Assembly (NCBI RefSeq): GCF_963666665.1
Contig: NZ_OY762999.1
Coordinates: 1,679,501 to 1,743,500 of the forward strand
Length of the DNA: 64,000 bases
From: Maridesulfovibrio sp.
GTDB taxonomy: Bacteria > Desulfobacterota > Desulfovibrionia > Desulfovibrionales > Desulfovibrionaceae
Direction: 5' to 3'
The notes below the pieces were generated by a model. The model saw only the letters and a program-made list of their open reading frames with translations. It had not been told where the DNA came from and did not search any database. Positions 9,091-18,880 of this stretch are shown here, piece by piece; position 1 is the stretch's first letter, and each line of letters opens with the position of its first letter. Position numbers and translations under genes: made by a program.

Positions 9091-9118
9091 TTGACTTACC
9101 TGCACCATGTGTTATTTT
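9091..9118 (+). promoter_or_regulatory. Promoter of the 6S-like RNA
   Basis: TTGACT (9091-9096) and TATTTT (9113-9118) are separated by 16 bases. Transcription would begin near 9125, just before the 5' arm of the closing stem of the predicted RNA. Confidence 0.5.
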
Positions 9119-9124
9119 ATAAGT

Positions 9125-9334
9125 GAGACCTGAGGCGTGTGGTCAGGGCCGTAGTCGGAAGAATGAACACAATTTAATTGTTAGGATGCAAGTCCATTAT
9201 ACATAAAAGAATTCTACGCAAGGTCCAACCCCGCTTTCGGCATCAGGTTGTGTTTAGGGAGTGAGTACCCCTAGTTTACCTACCAACTCAATCTCGTCAC
9301 GCCCCCGCGGCTTTTGCTGCGGGGGTCGTTTTTT
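9125..9334 (+). ncRNA. ssrS: Probable 6S RNA
   Basis: There is no ORF here, but a promoter, about 175 structured bases and a strong terminator. The ends pair (GTGA, GA and TGAG at the 5' side with CTCA, TC and TCAC at 9288-9300), and further in AACACAA near 9166 pairs with TTGTGTT near 9247. Between these stems lies a large asymmetric bubble whose 3' side holds a small TAGGG/CCCTA hairpin. A rod with a central bubble is the architecture of 6S RNA, which sequesters sigma-70 RNA polymerase in stationary phase. I recognise the shape rather than a conserved sequence; another structured RNA is possible. SRP RNA, tmRNA and RNase P RNA do not fit. Confidence 0.5.
9302..9334 (+). terminator. Terminator of the 6S-like RNA
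   Basis: CCCCCGC (9302-9308) pairs with GCGGGGG (9319-9325), followed by TCG and six T residues. Confidence 0.85.
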
Positions 9335-9414
9335 GTGGGATAGATTTCATTTGCATAGCGATTGCTGTTAATGCTCTAATGCGATAACTTATTAGAAAAG
9401 ATAAAGAGTTCATT

Positions 9415-9714
9415 ATGAGTAAGCAGGAAGTAATAAATACTATTCGTCAAATTCTGAAACAGCACCCTTATGTGCTGCGCGCAGAGCTTTTCGGTTCACT
9501 AGCCAGAGGAGACGACCGTCCCGGCAGTGACGTCGATCTGCTCGTTGTTTATGACGACGCCACCCGCCCCAAAGGTTTCCGGGCCTATACAATTTACGGT
9601 GAACTGGAAGAAGCATTGGGACGCAATGTTGATATCGTGCAGGATAAGTTGCTGCATGGATTTGTGCGTGAGAATATTAAGGATGATCGGGAGTTGATAT
9701 ATGAGCGGCACTAA
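9415..9714 (+). CDS. MNT-domain nucleotidyltransferase (MntA-like)
   Basis: A 99-residue minimal nucleotidyltransferase. The signature Gly27-Ser28, ten residues, then Asp39-x-Asp41 is intact and followed by LLVVYDD. Such proteins usually act as antitoxins that AMPylate a HEPN-domain toxin encoded next door. Here the next reading frame, overlapping by 14 bases, encodes a 46-residue protein with no HEPN features, so the partner is missing, replaced or highly reduced. The ATG lies nine bases after an AAAGAG sequence. An orphan enzyme with another target is equally possible. Confidence 0.85.
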   Translation: MSKQEVINTIRQILKQHPYVLRAELFGSLARGDDRPGSDVDLLVVYDDATRPKGFRAYTIYGELEEALGRNVDIVQDKLLHGFVRENIKDDRELIYERH

Positions 9715-9841
9715 GGAAAACAACGATTTCAAACGGCTAGCTAATTTATTTACCGACAAATCATCCCCTGACCATATTAACCAATCCCACCTCCTCAAAC
9801 ACAAGAATCGCTGCGAATCACTTTACAACTTGAAGCGATGA
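9701..9841 (+). CDS. Small hypothetical protein overlapping the MNT gene
   Basis: Not recognised. It encodes 46 residues, MSGTKENNDFKRLANLF and onward, hydrophilic and rich in Asn, Lys and His, with one Cys. A good GGGAG ribosome site lies six bases before the ATG. It starts 14 bases inside the MNT gene, and its TGA overlaps the ATG of the next ORF (ATGA), so the arrangement looks translationally coupled. It could be a novel partner of the MNT enzyme or a decayed remnant of a larger toxin. No HEPN catalytic motif (R-x4-6-H) is visible. Confidence 0.5.
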   Translation: MSGTKENNDFKRLANLFTDKSSPDHINQSHLLKHKNRCESLYNLKR

Positions 9842-10068
9842 GGGCTGATTTGAACAACAGGACTAATGAAAAGTCATACACATACAATCAAATCGTAGAA
9901 CTAAGCGATAAACGCGAAGACATGATTTACGAAGGCCGCCATCCGGGAGAAATTGAAGACATTGACTTTTCCATTGGAAACAAAACTCATCAATATAAAA
10001 TATTGGACAAAGAAATAACTGATCTTAAATCACAAATACAAATACTCGAAAAGAAACAAATACCATGA
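9838..10068 (+). CDS. Small hypothetical coiled-coil protein
   Basis: Not recognised. It has 76 residues, strongly charged, with a C-terminal amphipathic stretch (KILDKEITDLKSQIQILEKK) likely to form a coiled coil. Its start overlaps the stop of the previous 46-residue ORF and its stop overlaps the ATG of the rhomboid gene, both as ATGA, and it has no ribosome site of its own, so translation should depend on coupling. The position between a nucleotidyltransferase and a membrane protease suggests cotranslation but no function. Confidence 0.55.
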   Translation: MRADLNNRTNEKSYTYNQIVELSDKREDMIYEGRHPGEIEDIDFSIGNKTHQYKILDKEITDLKSQIQILEKKQIP

Positions 10069-10796
10069 TCCCAATCCGCGACAACGTCCCCTGCCTGATC
10101 ACACCTTACGTGCTGCGCGGAATCATGATCGTCAACATCGCGGTATTTGCCTTTGAACAAATGCTGACACCGCAGGGACGTTTGGCACTGTTTCACCTTA
10201 TGGGCGTGGTCCCGGCAAGATTTTTCGATCCTGAATGGGCAATAGCCGCCGGATATCCCGATTCCGGAATACTGCCGCTCTTCACCTACATGTTCCTGCA
10301 CAGCGGCTGGCTGCATATCATTTTAAATTTATGGATGCTCTGGATATTCGCCGACAACATCGAAGATGCCATGGGGCACGGACGGTTTGTCGTCTTCTAT
10401 CTGGCCTGCGGAATCATTGCCATCGCAGTACAGATGATCATCAACCCGTCAGCCAGTGCGCCTGTAATCGGTGCATCCGGCGCAGTCGCCGGAATCATGG
10501 GGGCATACATGATGCTCTACCCGCACGGGCAGGTTCTGACCCTATTCCCTGTAATCATCATCCCGTTTTTCTTTAAAATTCCTGCGTCCCTATTCTTAGG
10601 TCTCTGGTTCCTGATTCAGGTATTTTCCGGTGTATCCGAGCATTTTGCCGAAGGAGCACAAAAGGTCGCATGGGCCGCCCATATCGGCGGGTTTATCGCC
10701 GGAATGATATTGATACGATTTTTCGTGAAGAAGGATCGTTGTGTTTATTGTTATGTACCGGAGAAGAAGGATTATGAGTTGCCGGATGATTTTTAA
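10065..10796 (+). CDS. Rhomboid-family intramembrane serine protease
   Basis: A 243-residue inner-membrane protease with about six or seven membrane segments. The catalytic serine is in GASG (Ser138) and the catalytic histidine is His206 in AAHIGGFIAG; the conserved LHSGWLHIILNLW segment, with Asn88, precedes them. The C-terminus adds a soluble tail of about 23 residues with two cysteines spaced C-x2-C (VYCYV region). It is the last cistron of the overlapping set that starts with the MNT gene. Its substrate is unknown. Confidence 0.92.
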   Translation: MIPIRDNVPCLITPYVLRGIMIVNIAVFAFEQMLTPQGRLALFHLMGVVPARFFDPEWAIAAGYPDSGILPLFTYMFLHSGWLHIILNLWMLWIFADNIEDAMGHGRFVVFYLACGIIAIAVQMIINPSASAPVIGASGAVAGIMGAYMMLYPHGQVLTLFPVIIIPFFFKIPASLFLGLWFLIQVFSGVSEHFAEGAQKVAWAAHIGGFIAGMILIRFFVKKDRCVYCYVPEKKDYELPDDF

Positions 10797-10817
10797 ATAT
10801 TGAACGCTTCAAAAAAA

Positions 10818-11297
10818 TTATTTGAAACAAAAAAGAACAAAAAAGAGTGAATATGAAATAAATTGAGCCCGTGCAACTTCATTCTTAATATCTTCTCCCA
10901 CGGCACAACACAAAAGGACTATCCCGATGACGCTAAAGACCCATCCAACTAACAGCCTAGTTCCAAAAGCTATTACACCCGTCAAATGTGAAACAATAAA
11001 AAATTCTACATTAAAAAATGTCACCCAAGCATTAATTGCCATCATAAATAGTGCACAAGCAAAATAAACTGACAACTTTTCATTTTTTTTCAAGCAGAGG
11101 CTAATTATCGCAGCAAACCCATAACCTAATACCACTTCAAGAATAAATAAAATTAAAAATCTAAACTCAAATTCAAAATCAGCAATATGGGCCTGAAAAT
11201 GCACTGTATTTAAAATAGAACTCGGAAAAGAAATCACAATCGAAATACTAGTTATCACCAAAGAGATTACGGTCATCATTTTCTCAAATTTTGTCAT
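10818..11297 (-). CDS. Hypothetical integral membrane protein
   Basis: Not recognised. The 159-residue product has about four hydrophobic helices and few charged residues; the N-terminus MTKFEKMMTVISLVITSISI starts with a short basic cap. The DNA is noticeably richer in A and T than the flanking genes, which suggests a recent acquisition or relaxed constraint. It is convergent with the rhomboid gene and divergent from cbpA, so it is probably monocistronic. Coding status is supported mainly by length and membrane-protein composition. Confidence 0.5.
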   Translation of the reverse strand: MTKFEKMMTVISLVITSISIVISFPSSILNTVHFQAHIADFEFEFRFLILFILEVVLGYGFAAIISLCLKKNEKLSVYFACALFMMAINAWVTFFNVEFFIVSHLTGVIAFGTRLLVGWVFSVIGIVLLCCAVGEDIKNEVARAQFISYSLFFVLFCFK

Positions 11298-11494
11298 TAG
11301 CTCACTTCCAATGCTTTATATAATTCACTTCAACAATTATACGTACCCATATATACTTATACTCATACCTGCAACCAAGTTCCCCCTCAAACCCAAATTT
11401 CAATTATTACGCTTGACTTGCCCAAACTCTGTTTTATTCTGATAGAGTGGCGATGAGAAATTGATCGCCCAATCACTCAAGGAGTAATTACAAG

Positions 11495-12484
11495 ATGAGC
11501 GTGAAATATAAGGACTACTACAAACTTCTGGGAGTTTCCCGGTCCGCAAGCAAGGATGAGATTGCCAAGGCTTTCAAAAAGCTGGCACGGCAATACCACC
11601 CGGACTTGAACCCGGACAATGTGGAAGCTGAAACGAAGTTTAAGGAAATCAACGAAGCTTACGAAGTTCTTAAGGACCCCGAAAAGCGGAAAATGTACGA
11701 CCAGTTCGGCGCGGACTGGGAGCACGGGCAGAATTTCCGTCCGCCTCCGGGCTACGAGAACATGAACTTCGGCGGTGGCGGATTCGGAGGATTCGGCGGC
11801 GCTGGCGGTGGTGATTTCAGTGACTTTTTTGAAACCATTTTCGGCGGCGGCGGTGGCGGCGGATTCGGCGGTGCCAATTTTGGTGGTGGCGGATTCGGCG
11901 GTCAGGGATTCCAACAACGCCCTCGCAAGGGCGAGAATTCCGAAACCACCCTGCTGCTGACCCTTGAGGAAGCGTACAAAGGCGGACCTAAATCCGTGAC
12001 AGTACAGGAAAGGGCAACAGGTCCGGGCGGACACCCTATGGTGCAGTCCAAGACTCTGGATGTTAAAATTCCCGCAGGAATCAAGGAAGGTCAGAAAATC
12101 CGCCTTTCCGGTCAGGGATCACCTGGCCCGAATGACGGTCCGCGCGGAGACCTGTACCTGAAGATCAAGCTTGCTGCGCACAAAGATTTCAAGGTTGAAG
12201 AAAGCAACGTCATCCTCGACCTGAACCTTGCCCCTTGGGAAGCTGCTCTTGGCGGAAAATTCAAGCTGCCGACCCTTGACGGTATGGTTGAAATGAACAT
12301 TCCCGCAGGGCTTGGAAGCGGTAAAAAGCTCCGCATTAAAGGACGCGGCCTCGGAACTGGAGCCAATAAAGGCGACCAGTTTGTGCGCATCATGATTCAG
12401 GTACCCAAAGCTGAAACTGATGAAATGAAAAAACTATGGGAAGAACTGGCTGCAAAGTCCAACTTCTCACCCCGCTCATTCTAA
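11495..12484 (+). CDS. cbpA: DnaJ-class cochaperone, CbpA type
   Basis: A type II J-domain protein of 329 residues that stimulates DnaK ATPase. The J domain (1-70) has HPD at 35-37. A long Gly/Phe-rich linker runs from about 88 to 145. There is no CxxCxGxG zinc domain, and the two C-terminal beta domains hold substrate-binding and dimerisation regions. A good GGAG ribosome site precedes the ATG, and a TTGACT (11413-11418) with TATTCT (11435-11440) lies upstream. The next gene encodes its predicted modulator, 12 bases downstream. Confidence 0.93.
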   Translation: MSVKYKDYYKLLGVSRSASKDEIAKAFKKLARQYHPDLNPDNVEAETKFKEINEAYEVLKDPEKRKMYDQFGADWEHGQNFRPPPGYENMNFGGGGFGGFGGAGGGDFSDFFETIFGGGGGGGFGGANFGGGGFGGQGFQQRPRKGENSETTLLLTLEEAYKGGPKSVTVQERATGPGGHPMVQSKTLDVKIPAGIKEGQKIRLSGQGSPGPNDGPRGDLYLKIKLAAHKDFKVEESNVILDLNLAPWEAALGGKFKLPTLDGMVEMNIPAGLGSGKKLRIKGRGLGTGANKGDQFVRIMIQVPKAETDEMKKLWEELAAKSNFSPRSF

Positions 12485-12496
12485 AGGAGGCCCGCA

Positions 12497-12811
12497 ATGA
12501 ACATTAAAGCAAGGACCGAAGCGCAGCCTCCCTCCAGCTCCAAACGGCTGGTCATCACTCAGGTCATGGAAATGACCGGACTGAAAGAAGCAGTTGTACT
12601 GGAACTGATCAGTATGGAATGGGTGCGGCCCGGAACTACCGGGGACGGACATTATCTCTTTGAAACACGAGATCTCTATCGCATGACCAAGCTTTCAAGG
12701 CTCTGCAAGGACCTTGATGTAACACCTACTGGCGGATCAATTATCGTTGATCTGCTTGAACGGGTCGAAAAACTTGAGTCGCAAATCGAAGAAATGAAAA
12801 AATTAATTTAA
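12497..12811 (+). CDS. cbpM: Chaperone modulator CbpM-like (MerR-like)
   Basis: A 104-residue protein of the CbpM family, which binds the J domain of CbpA and inhibits it. The N-terminal half looks like a MerR winged helix (VITQVMEMTGL, then SMEWVRP and an aromatic GHYLFETRDLYRM stretch), and the C-terminal 30 residues form a coiled coil. It directly follows cbpA with an AAGGAGG site, the usual arrangement. A role as a DNA-binding regulator is possible but less likely in this position. Confidence 0.85.
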   Translation: MNIKARTEAQPPSSSKRLVITQVMEMTGLKEAVVLELISMEWVRPGTTGDGHYLFETRDLYRMTKLSRLCKDLDVTPTGGSIIVDLLERVEKLESQIEEMKKLI

Positions 12812-12874
12812 AACGCAATGACTTGCGAACCATATACAGGATTCAAACTCCTGCCTAAAACGCAGTATGAACTC

Positions 12875-12900
12875 AGGGGGAGGACACGCCCTCCCCTTTA
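12875..12900 (+). terminator. Weak terminator after cbpM
   Basis: GGGGAG near 12877 pairs with CTCCCC (12891-12896), followed by TTTA. The T tract is short. Confidence 0.5.
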
Positions 12901-12922
12901 AGAATAGTAGAAGTGCGTCCGG

Positions 12923-12945
12923 ATTTCAGGCAGAATACCTGAAAT
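12923..12945 (+). promoter_or_regulatory. Perfect inverted repeat upstream of clpB
   Basis: ATTTCAGG (12923-12930) and CCTGAAAT (12938-12945) form an 8-bp perfect palindrome with a 7-base spacer, 55 bases before the clpB ATG. It is not the CIRCE operator. It may be a repressor site or an RNA hairpin in the leader. Confidence 0.35.
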
Positions 12946-12999
12946 GAGTTGTGAATCTTGAATGCAAGTCAGCTAAGATAAAGCAAAAGGAGACTATAT

Positions 13000-15621
<2,622 letters not shown>

Positions 15622-15628
15622 GATTATA

Positions 15629-15711
15629 GCCTCCGGCGGCCCTGCCGGAGGCCTTAAACCTTTTTGTAAAAAGGGTTTAAGAATCCCAAAAACTTTTATT
15701 ATGGCTTCGCC
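15629..15711 (+). repeat. Dispersed palindromic repeat, copy 1 (also terminator of clpB)
   Basis: This starts with GCCTCCGGC pairing with GCCGGAGGC (15644-15652), then a second stem of TTAAACC plus T5 against A5 plus GGTTTAA, then AGAATCCCAAAAACTTTTA and a GGCTTCGCC tail. The same head, stem, AAAAC-TTTT and tail elements recur at 25013, 27661, 44523 and 51423. Here it follows clpB and may end its transcript. Confidence 0.75.
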
Positions 15712-15840
15712 ACGTTTGCTCAAAATCTAGTTTCATTTATAAAGCCCGCATGAAACTTTTCATACGGGCTTCTTTTTTAAGTTGACAGCAAATCTCAAAA
15801 TATTTAGTAATAGTTATCAACAGTACTTAAGGAGCCCCAA

Positions 15841-16011
15841 ATGCAAGATAAAGTTCTCGAAGCAATGAAAGAAGCAGGGAAGCCTGTTCGTCCCGGCGAT
15901 GTAGCAAAAGCCATCGGTGAAGAATCAAAAGATGTTTCCAAAGCTATCAAAGCACTCAAGGATGCAGGAAAAGTTCACAGCCCCAAACGCTGCTACTACG
16001 AACCTCTTTAA
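15841..16011 (+). CDS. Small winged-helix DNA-binding-like protein
   Basis: A 56-residue protein beginning MQDKVLEAMKEAGKPVRPGD and ending in RCYYEPL. The pattern of three short helices (VLEAMKEAG, RPGDVAKAIG, DVSKAIKALKDAGKV) followed by a small basic wing with CYY reads as a complete minimal winged helix-turn-helix of the MarR/ArsR kind. A good AAGGAG site lies before the ATG. It is monocistronic, flanked by a repeat and by strong terminators. It may be a transcription factor or a nucleoid-type protein; the target is unknown. Confidence 0.75.
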   Translation: MQDKVLEAMKEAGKPVRPGDVAKAIGEESKDVSKAIKALKDAGKVHSPKRCYYEPL

Positions 16012-16052
16012 GATATTTTAGTCGCCTCATTATACCACTCACACCCCAAGTA

Positions 16053-16094
16053 AAAAGGCGGAATGTTCGATACCACCCGAGCATTCCGCCTTTT
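16053..16094. terminator. Bidirectional terminator after the small HTH gene
   Basis: A 13-bp perfect stem, AAAAGGCGGAATG (16053-16065) with CATTCCGCCTTTT (16082-16094), closes on an A-tract at one side and a T-tract at the other. Confidence 0.85.
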
Positions 16095-16110
16095 GCTATT
16101 CATAGCACAC

Positions 16111-16152
16111 AAAAAGGCCGCAATATCTTATAGGATACTGCGGCCTTAATTT
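16111..16152. terminator. Terminator after feoB
   Basis: AAGGCCGCA (16114-16122) pairs with TGCGGCCTT (16139-16147). On the minus strand it ends in T5, 25 bases after the feoB stop; a T tract on the plus side makes it usable in both directions. Confidence 0.8.
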
Positions 16153-16176
16153 TTGGGTAACGCCCGGAGGCAATCA

Positions 16177-18357
16177 TTAAATCAATAAATTCCCAACCTG
16201 ATAAATAATCACGGACAGCGTGTAACCGAAAGCGAGCGAACCGAAGACTGAGAATGTCGCCCATTTCCAGTTGGTCTCACGGGCGATAACCGCAACAGTT
16301 ACCATGCACGGCACATAAACCATCAGGAAAATGAAGACTGACCAGATAACAGGAGTTGTCCAAGCCTTATCTGCTGCAATCTTCTCAGTAAGGGAAAGAG
16401 CCTCTTCAGGGTCTTCCTCTCCGAGAGAATAGGCTGTGGACATGGTGGAAACAAAGACTTCCTTGGCTGCAAATGCGCCAATGAATGCAATGTTGGCCTG
16501 CCACGGAAATCCGGCTACGTCTGTTACCGGAGAAATGGCCTCACTCAGGCGTCCGGCATAGGAATGCTTAAGTGCGGCCTCGCCTTCGTTGTAGCTTATT
16601 TTAGCAAGGGTCTGAGCAACTTTGGCTTCTTTTTCTTCAGCAGTACCGGACCATGCAGCACTCTGCTCTGCAACCTGAACACGCTGAGCTTCGAAGGCTG
16701 CAACACGTTCAGCAGGAAGCTGCGGAAAAGTCATCAAGGCCCACATGAGAACGGAAATTGCGAGAATTACGGTACCCGCTTTCTTCACGTATTCCCAGAC
16801 GCGATCCCAAGTGTGAATGGCAATGCCGTGCAGAGTAGGAATACGGTACGGCGGCAATTCCATTACAAATGGAGTGGACTCACCCCTGAGCGCGGTCCAA
16901 CGCAGCAAACGCCCGAAACAAAGAGCCAGCAGCCAAGAGACCAACACCAGACAGAACATAACCGTAGTAGCATTGTCCGGATAAAATGCACGGACAAGCA
17001 TGAGATATGCGGTTGTCTTCGCACCACAGATCATGAACGGAGCGGTCAGGATGGTAGCGATACGCTCTTTGGGGCTGCGCAGGGTTCGGCAGGTCATGAC
17101 CCCGGGAACAGCACAGCCGCCCGGAAGACCGCCGGACATAATGAAAGGCATGATCGACATACCGTGCAGCCCGAAAGAACGAAACACACGGTCAACCATG
17201 TAGGAAACACGAGCCATATAGCCAAGGTCTTCCAGAAAAACGAGCATGGCAAACATGATCAGAATCAGCGGGGTAAACCCCATGACCGCGCCAACGCCGT
17301 CAATGACACCGGAGGTGATCATGGATTTGAGCAGTCCATCCGGCAACAAGGAACCAACGGTATTGGAAAACCATGCAAATGCTTCTTCAACCCAGCCCTG
17401 CGGAACCGCCCCGACATTAAAGGTAATGTAAAACATGCCGTACATGATCAAAAGCATGATCACCGGACCGAGAAATTTATGGGTCAGCACAAGGTCGATC
17501 TTGTCTGAAAAATCAAAGCGAAGATCATCCTCACGGCTGATAACGCCCTGCTTGAGAATGGAGTTAATAAAACCGTAACGATAGTCGGCAAGAACCGCCT
17601 CAGGATAGGTATTCAAAGTCTTTTGGATATGCTCGGAGACAGTATTAACCTTTTCTTCCAACTGCTCGGCAATTGGTCCGGCCTTACGACCGTTCTTCAT
17701 TACAATTTCATCTTCTTCCAGATACTTAACCGCCAGCCAATGCGAATCATAGCGGTCTGTCATGAACTCATTTTCCTTGATCAAAGCGGTCATTTCTTCA
17801 ATAACCGGATCAAGGTCGTGACCATATGAAATATTTACCGGACTCCACTTTCCCTGAGTTTCTTCAACGACCTTCTGGACGGACGCCATGAGCTCGTCTT
17901 TACCAACTCCCCTGCGGGCAATACACTCAACTACGGGAACACCCATGAGTTCGGAAAGCTTTTCAGTATCAATGCGGATACCTTTCTTGCGAACCTCGTC
18001 CATCATGTTCAGTCCAAGCACGACCGGAACACCGATTTCCATAAACTGGACAGCCAGATAAAGTGAACGTTCAAGCGAAGTCGCGTCGAGCATGTTGATG
18101 ACCACATCGGGCTTCTCATCAACAATTACATCACGGGCAACAACCTCTTCCATGGAATATGAAGTAAGTGAGTATGTCCCTGGCAAATCAACCAGATTCG
18201 CACAGAATTCAGGAGTACAATAACGCCCTTCAGTACGGTCAACGGTAATCCCGGGATAGTTGCCCACCCGGGCTGTCGCCCCGGTCAGGGCATTAAACAT
18301 GGTACTCTTACCGCAGTTAGGCTGGCCTGAAACAGCTACAAAATATTCCTTACCCAT
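16177..18357 (-). CDS. feoB: Ferrous iron transporter FeoB
   Basis: A 726-residue inner-membrane Fe(II) importer. The N-terminal GTPase domain has G1 GQPNCGKS (11-18), the DLPGTYSL G3 region and NMMDE as G4; a helical GDI-like domain follows, then two gate domains with about ten membrane segments, including GCAVPGVMTCRTL and the GAFAAKEVFVSTMSTAYSLG gate. A charged insertion of about 45 residues (PQLPAERVAAFEAQRVQ and onward) lies between late helices, as often seen in FeoB. It follows feoA by three bases and shares its transcript. No feoC-like gene follows. Confidence 0.97.
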   Translation of the reverse strand: MGKEYFVAVSGQPNCGKSTMFNALTGATARVGNYPGITVDRTEGRYCTPEFCANLVDLPGTYSLTSYSMEEVVARDVIVDEKPDVVINMLDATSLERSLYLAVQFMEIGVPVVLGLNMMDEVRKKGIRIDTEKLSELMGVPVVECIARRGVGKDELMASVQKVVEETQGKWSPVNISYGHDLDPVIEEMTALIKENEFMTDRYDSHWLAVKYLEEDEIVMKNGRKAGPIAEQLEEKVNTVSEHIQKTLNTYPEAVLADYRYGFINSILKQGVISREDDLRFDFSDKIDLVLTHKFLGPVIMLLIMYGMFYITFNVGAVPQGWVEEAFAWFSNTVGSLLPDGLLKSMITSGVIDGVGAVMGFTPLILIMFAMLVFLEDLGYMARVSYMVDRVFRSFGLHGMSIMPFIMSGGLPGGCAVPGVMTCRTLRSPKERIATILTAPFMICGAKTTAYLMLVRAFYPDNATTVMFCLVLVSWLLALCFGRLLRWTALRGESTPFVMELPPYRIPTLHGIAIHTWDRVWEYVKKAGTVILAISVLMWALMTFPQLPAERVAAFEAQRVQVAEQSAAWSGTAEEKEAKVAQTLAKISYNEGEAALKHSYAGRLSEAISPVTDVAGFPWQANIAFIGAFAAKEVFVSTMSTAYSLGEEDPEEALSLTEKIAADKAWTTPVIWSVFIFLMVYVPCMVTVAVIARETNWKWATFSVFGSLAFGYTLSVIIYQVGNLLI

Positions 18358-18360
18358 GAA

Positions 18361-18594
18361 CTAATCCTCCGGCTGGACCACAATGTAATCAGCTTCGTTG
18401 TTACGCAGGGTCAAAGTAAACCCTTTCATACGCAACGCAACAGGATCTTTGAGAGGTGCACGACCAACGACCATGAATTCAGTGCCGGGAACAAGCCCCA
18501 TATCGCGAATACGGCGGCCAAGCTCACCACTGGCGTTAACGGCTACGACAACACCTTTCTGGTCTTTTCTCATTGTTCTAAGTGATACGGACAT
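18361..18594 (-). CDS. feoA: Ferrous iron transport protein FeoA
   Basis: A 77-residue SH3-like cytoplasmic protein that supports FeoB. GELGRRIRDMGLVPGTEF and the terminal DPVALRMKGFTLTLRN are the usual FeoA segments. A GGGGAG ribosome site precedes the ATG (18592-18594), and the stop is three bases before feoB. The region upstream is rich in small palindromes resembling Fur boxes, consistent with iron control. Confidence 0.94.
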   Translation of the reverse strand: MSVSLRTMRKDQKGVVVAVNASGELGRRIRDMGLVPGTEFMVVGRAPLKDPVALRMKGFTLTLRNNEADYIVVQPED

Positions 18595-18629
18595 AACTCC
18601 CCTCTACTATATATCTCTATACTTGAATA

Positions 18630-18644
18630 TGAATAGCATTTTCA
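18630..18644 (-). promoter_or_regulatory. Candidate Fur box upstream of feoAB
   Basis: TGAATAGCATTTTCA is an imperfect palindrome with TGAA and TTCA ends, 36 bases before the feoA ATG. A second one, GATTGAAAGTCAATC, a perfect 6-3-6 inverted repeat, lies at 18700-18714. Both resemble Fur operators in spacing and base content; neither matches a strict consensus, which I could not test by search. Confidence 0.35.
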
Positions 18645-18880
18645 ACAACACACAGTCTACTTGAGTGCTGCGAGAAATGAGTTTCATAGGCATGCAGATG
18701 ATTGAAAGTCAATCTCAAACCTACAATTTTAATATGAAACTTTCGACACATTTAATTTCACACCAAATAAGTATATATATTCACATGTCAATCAACTATG
18801 ATCATTTTAATTGTAGATAAGATCGGACGGAACATTTACAATGGCAAAGTCAACTATCCCTCTAACCCTTCACACTTTAT

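Noticed and set aside
9072..9334. SRP RNA, tmRNA or RNase P RNA
   Set aside because: None of their diagnostic short motifs is present and the rod-like pairing fits 6S RNA better.
12812..12999. CIRCE or sigma-32 heat-shock promoter upstream of clpB
   Set aside because: Neither TTAGCACTC/GAGTGCTAA nor a proper CTTGAA-CCCCAT pair was found.
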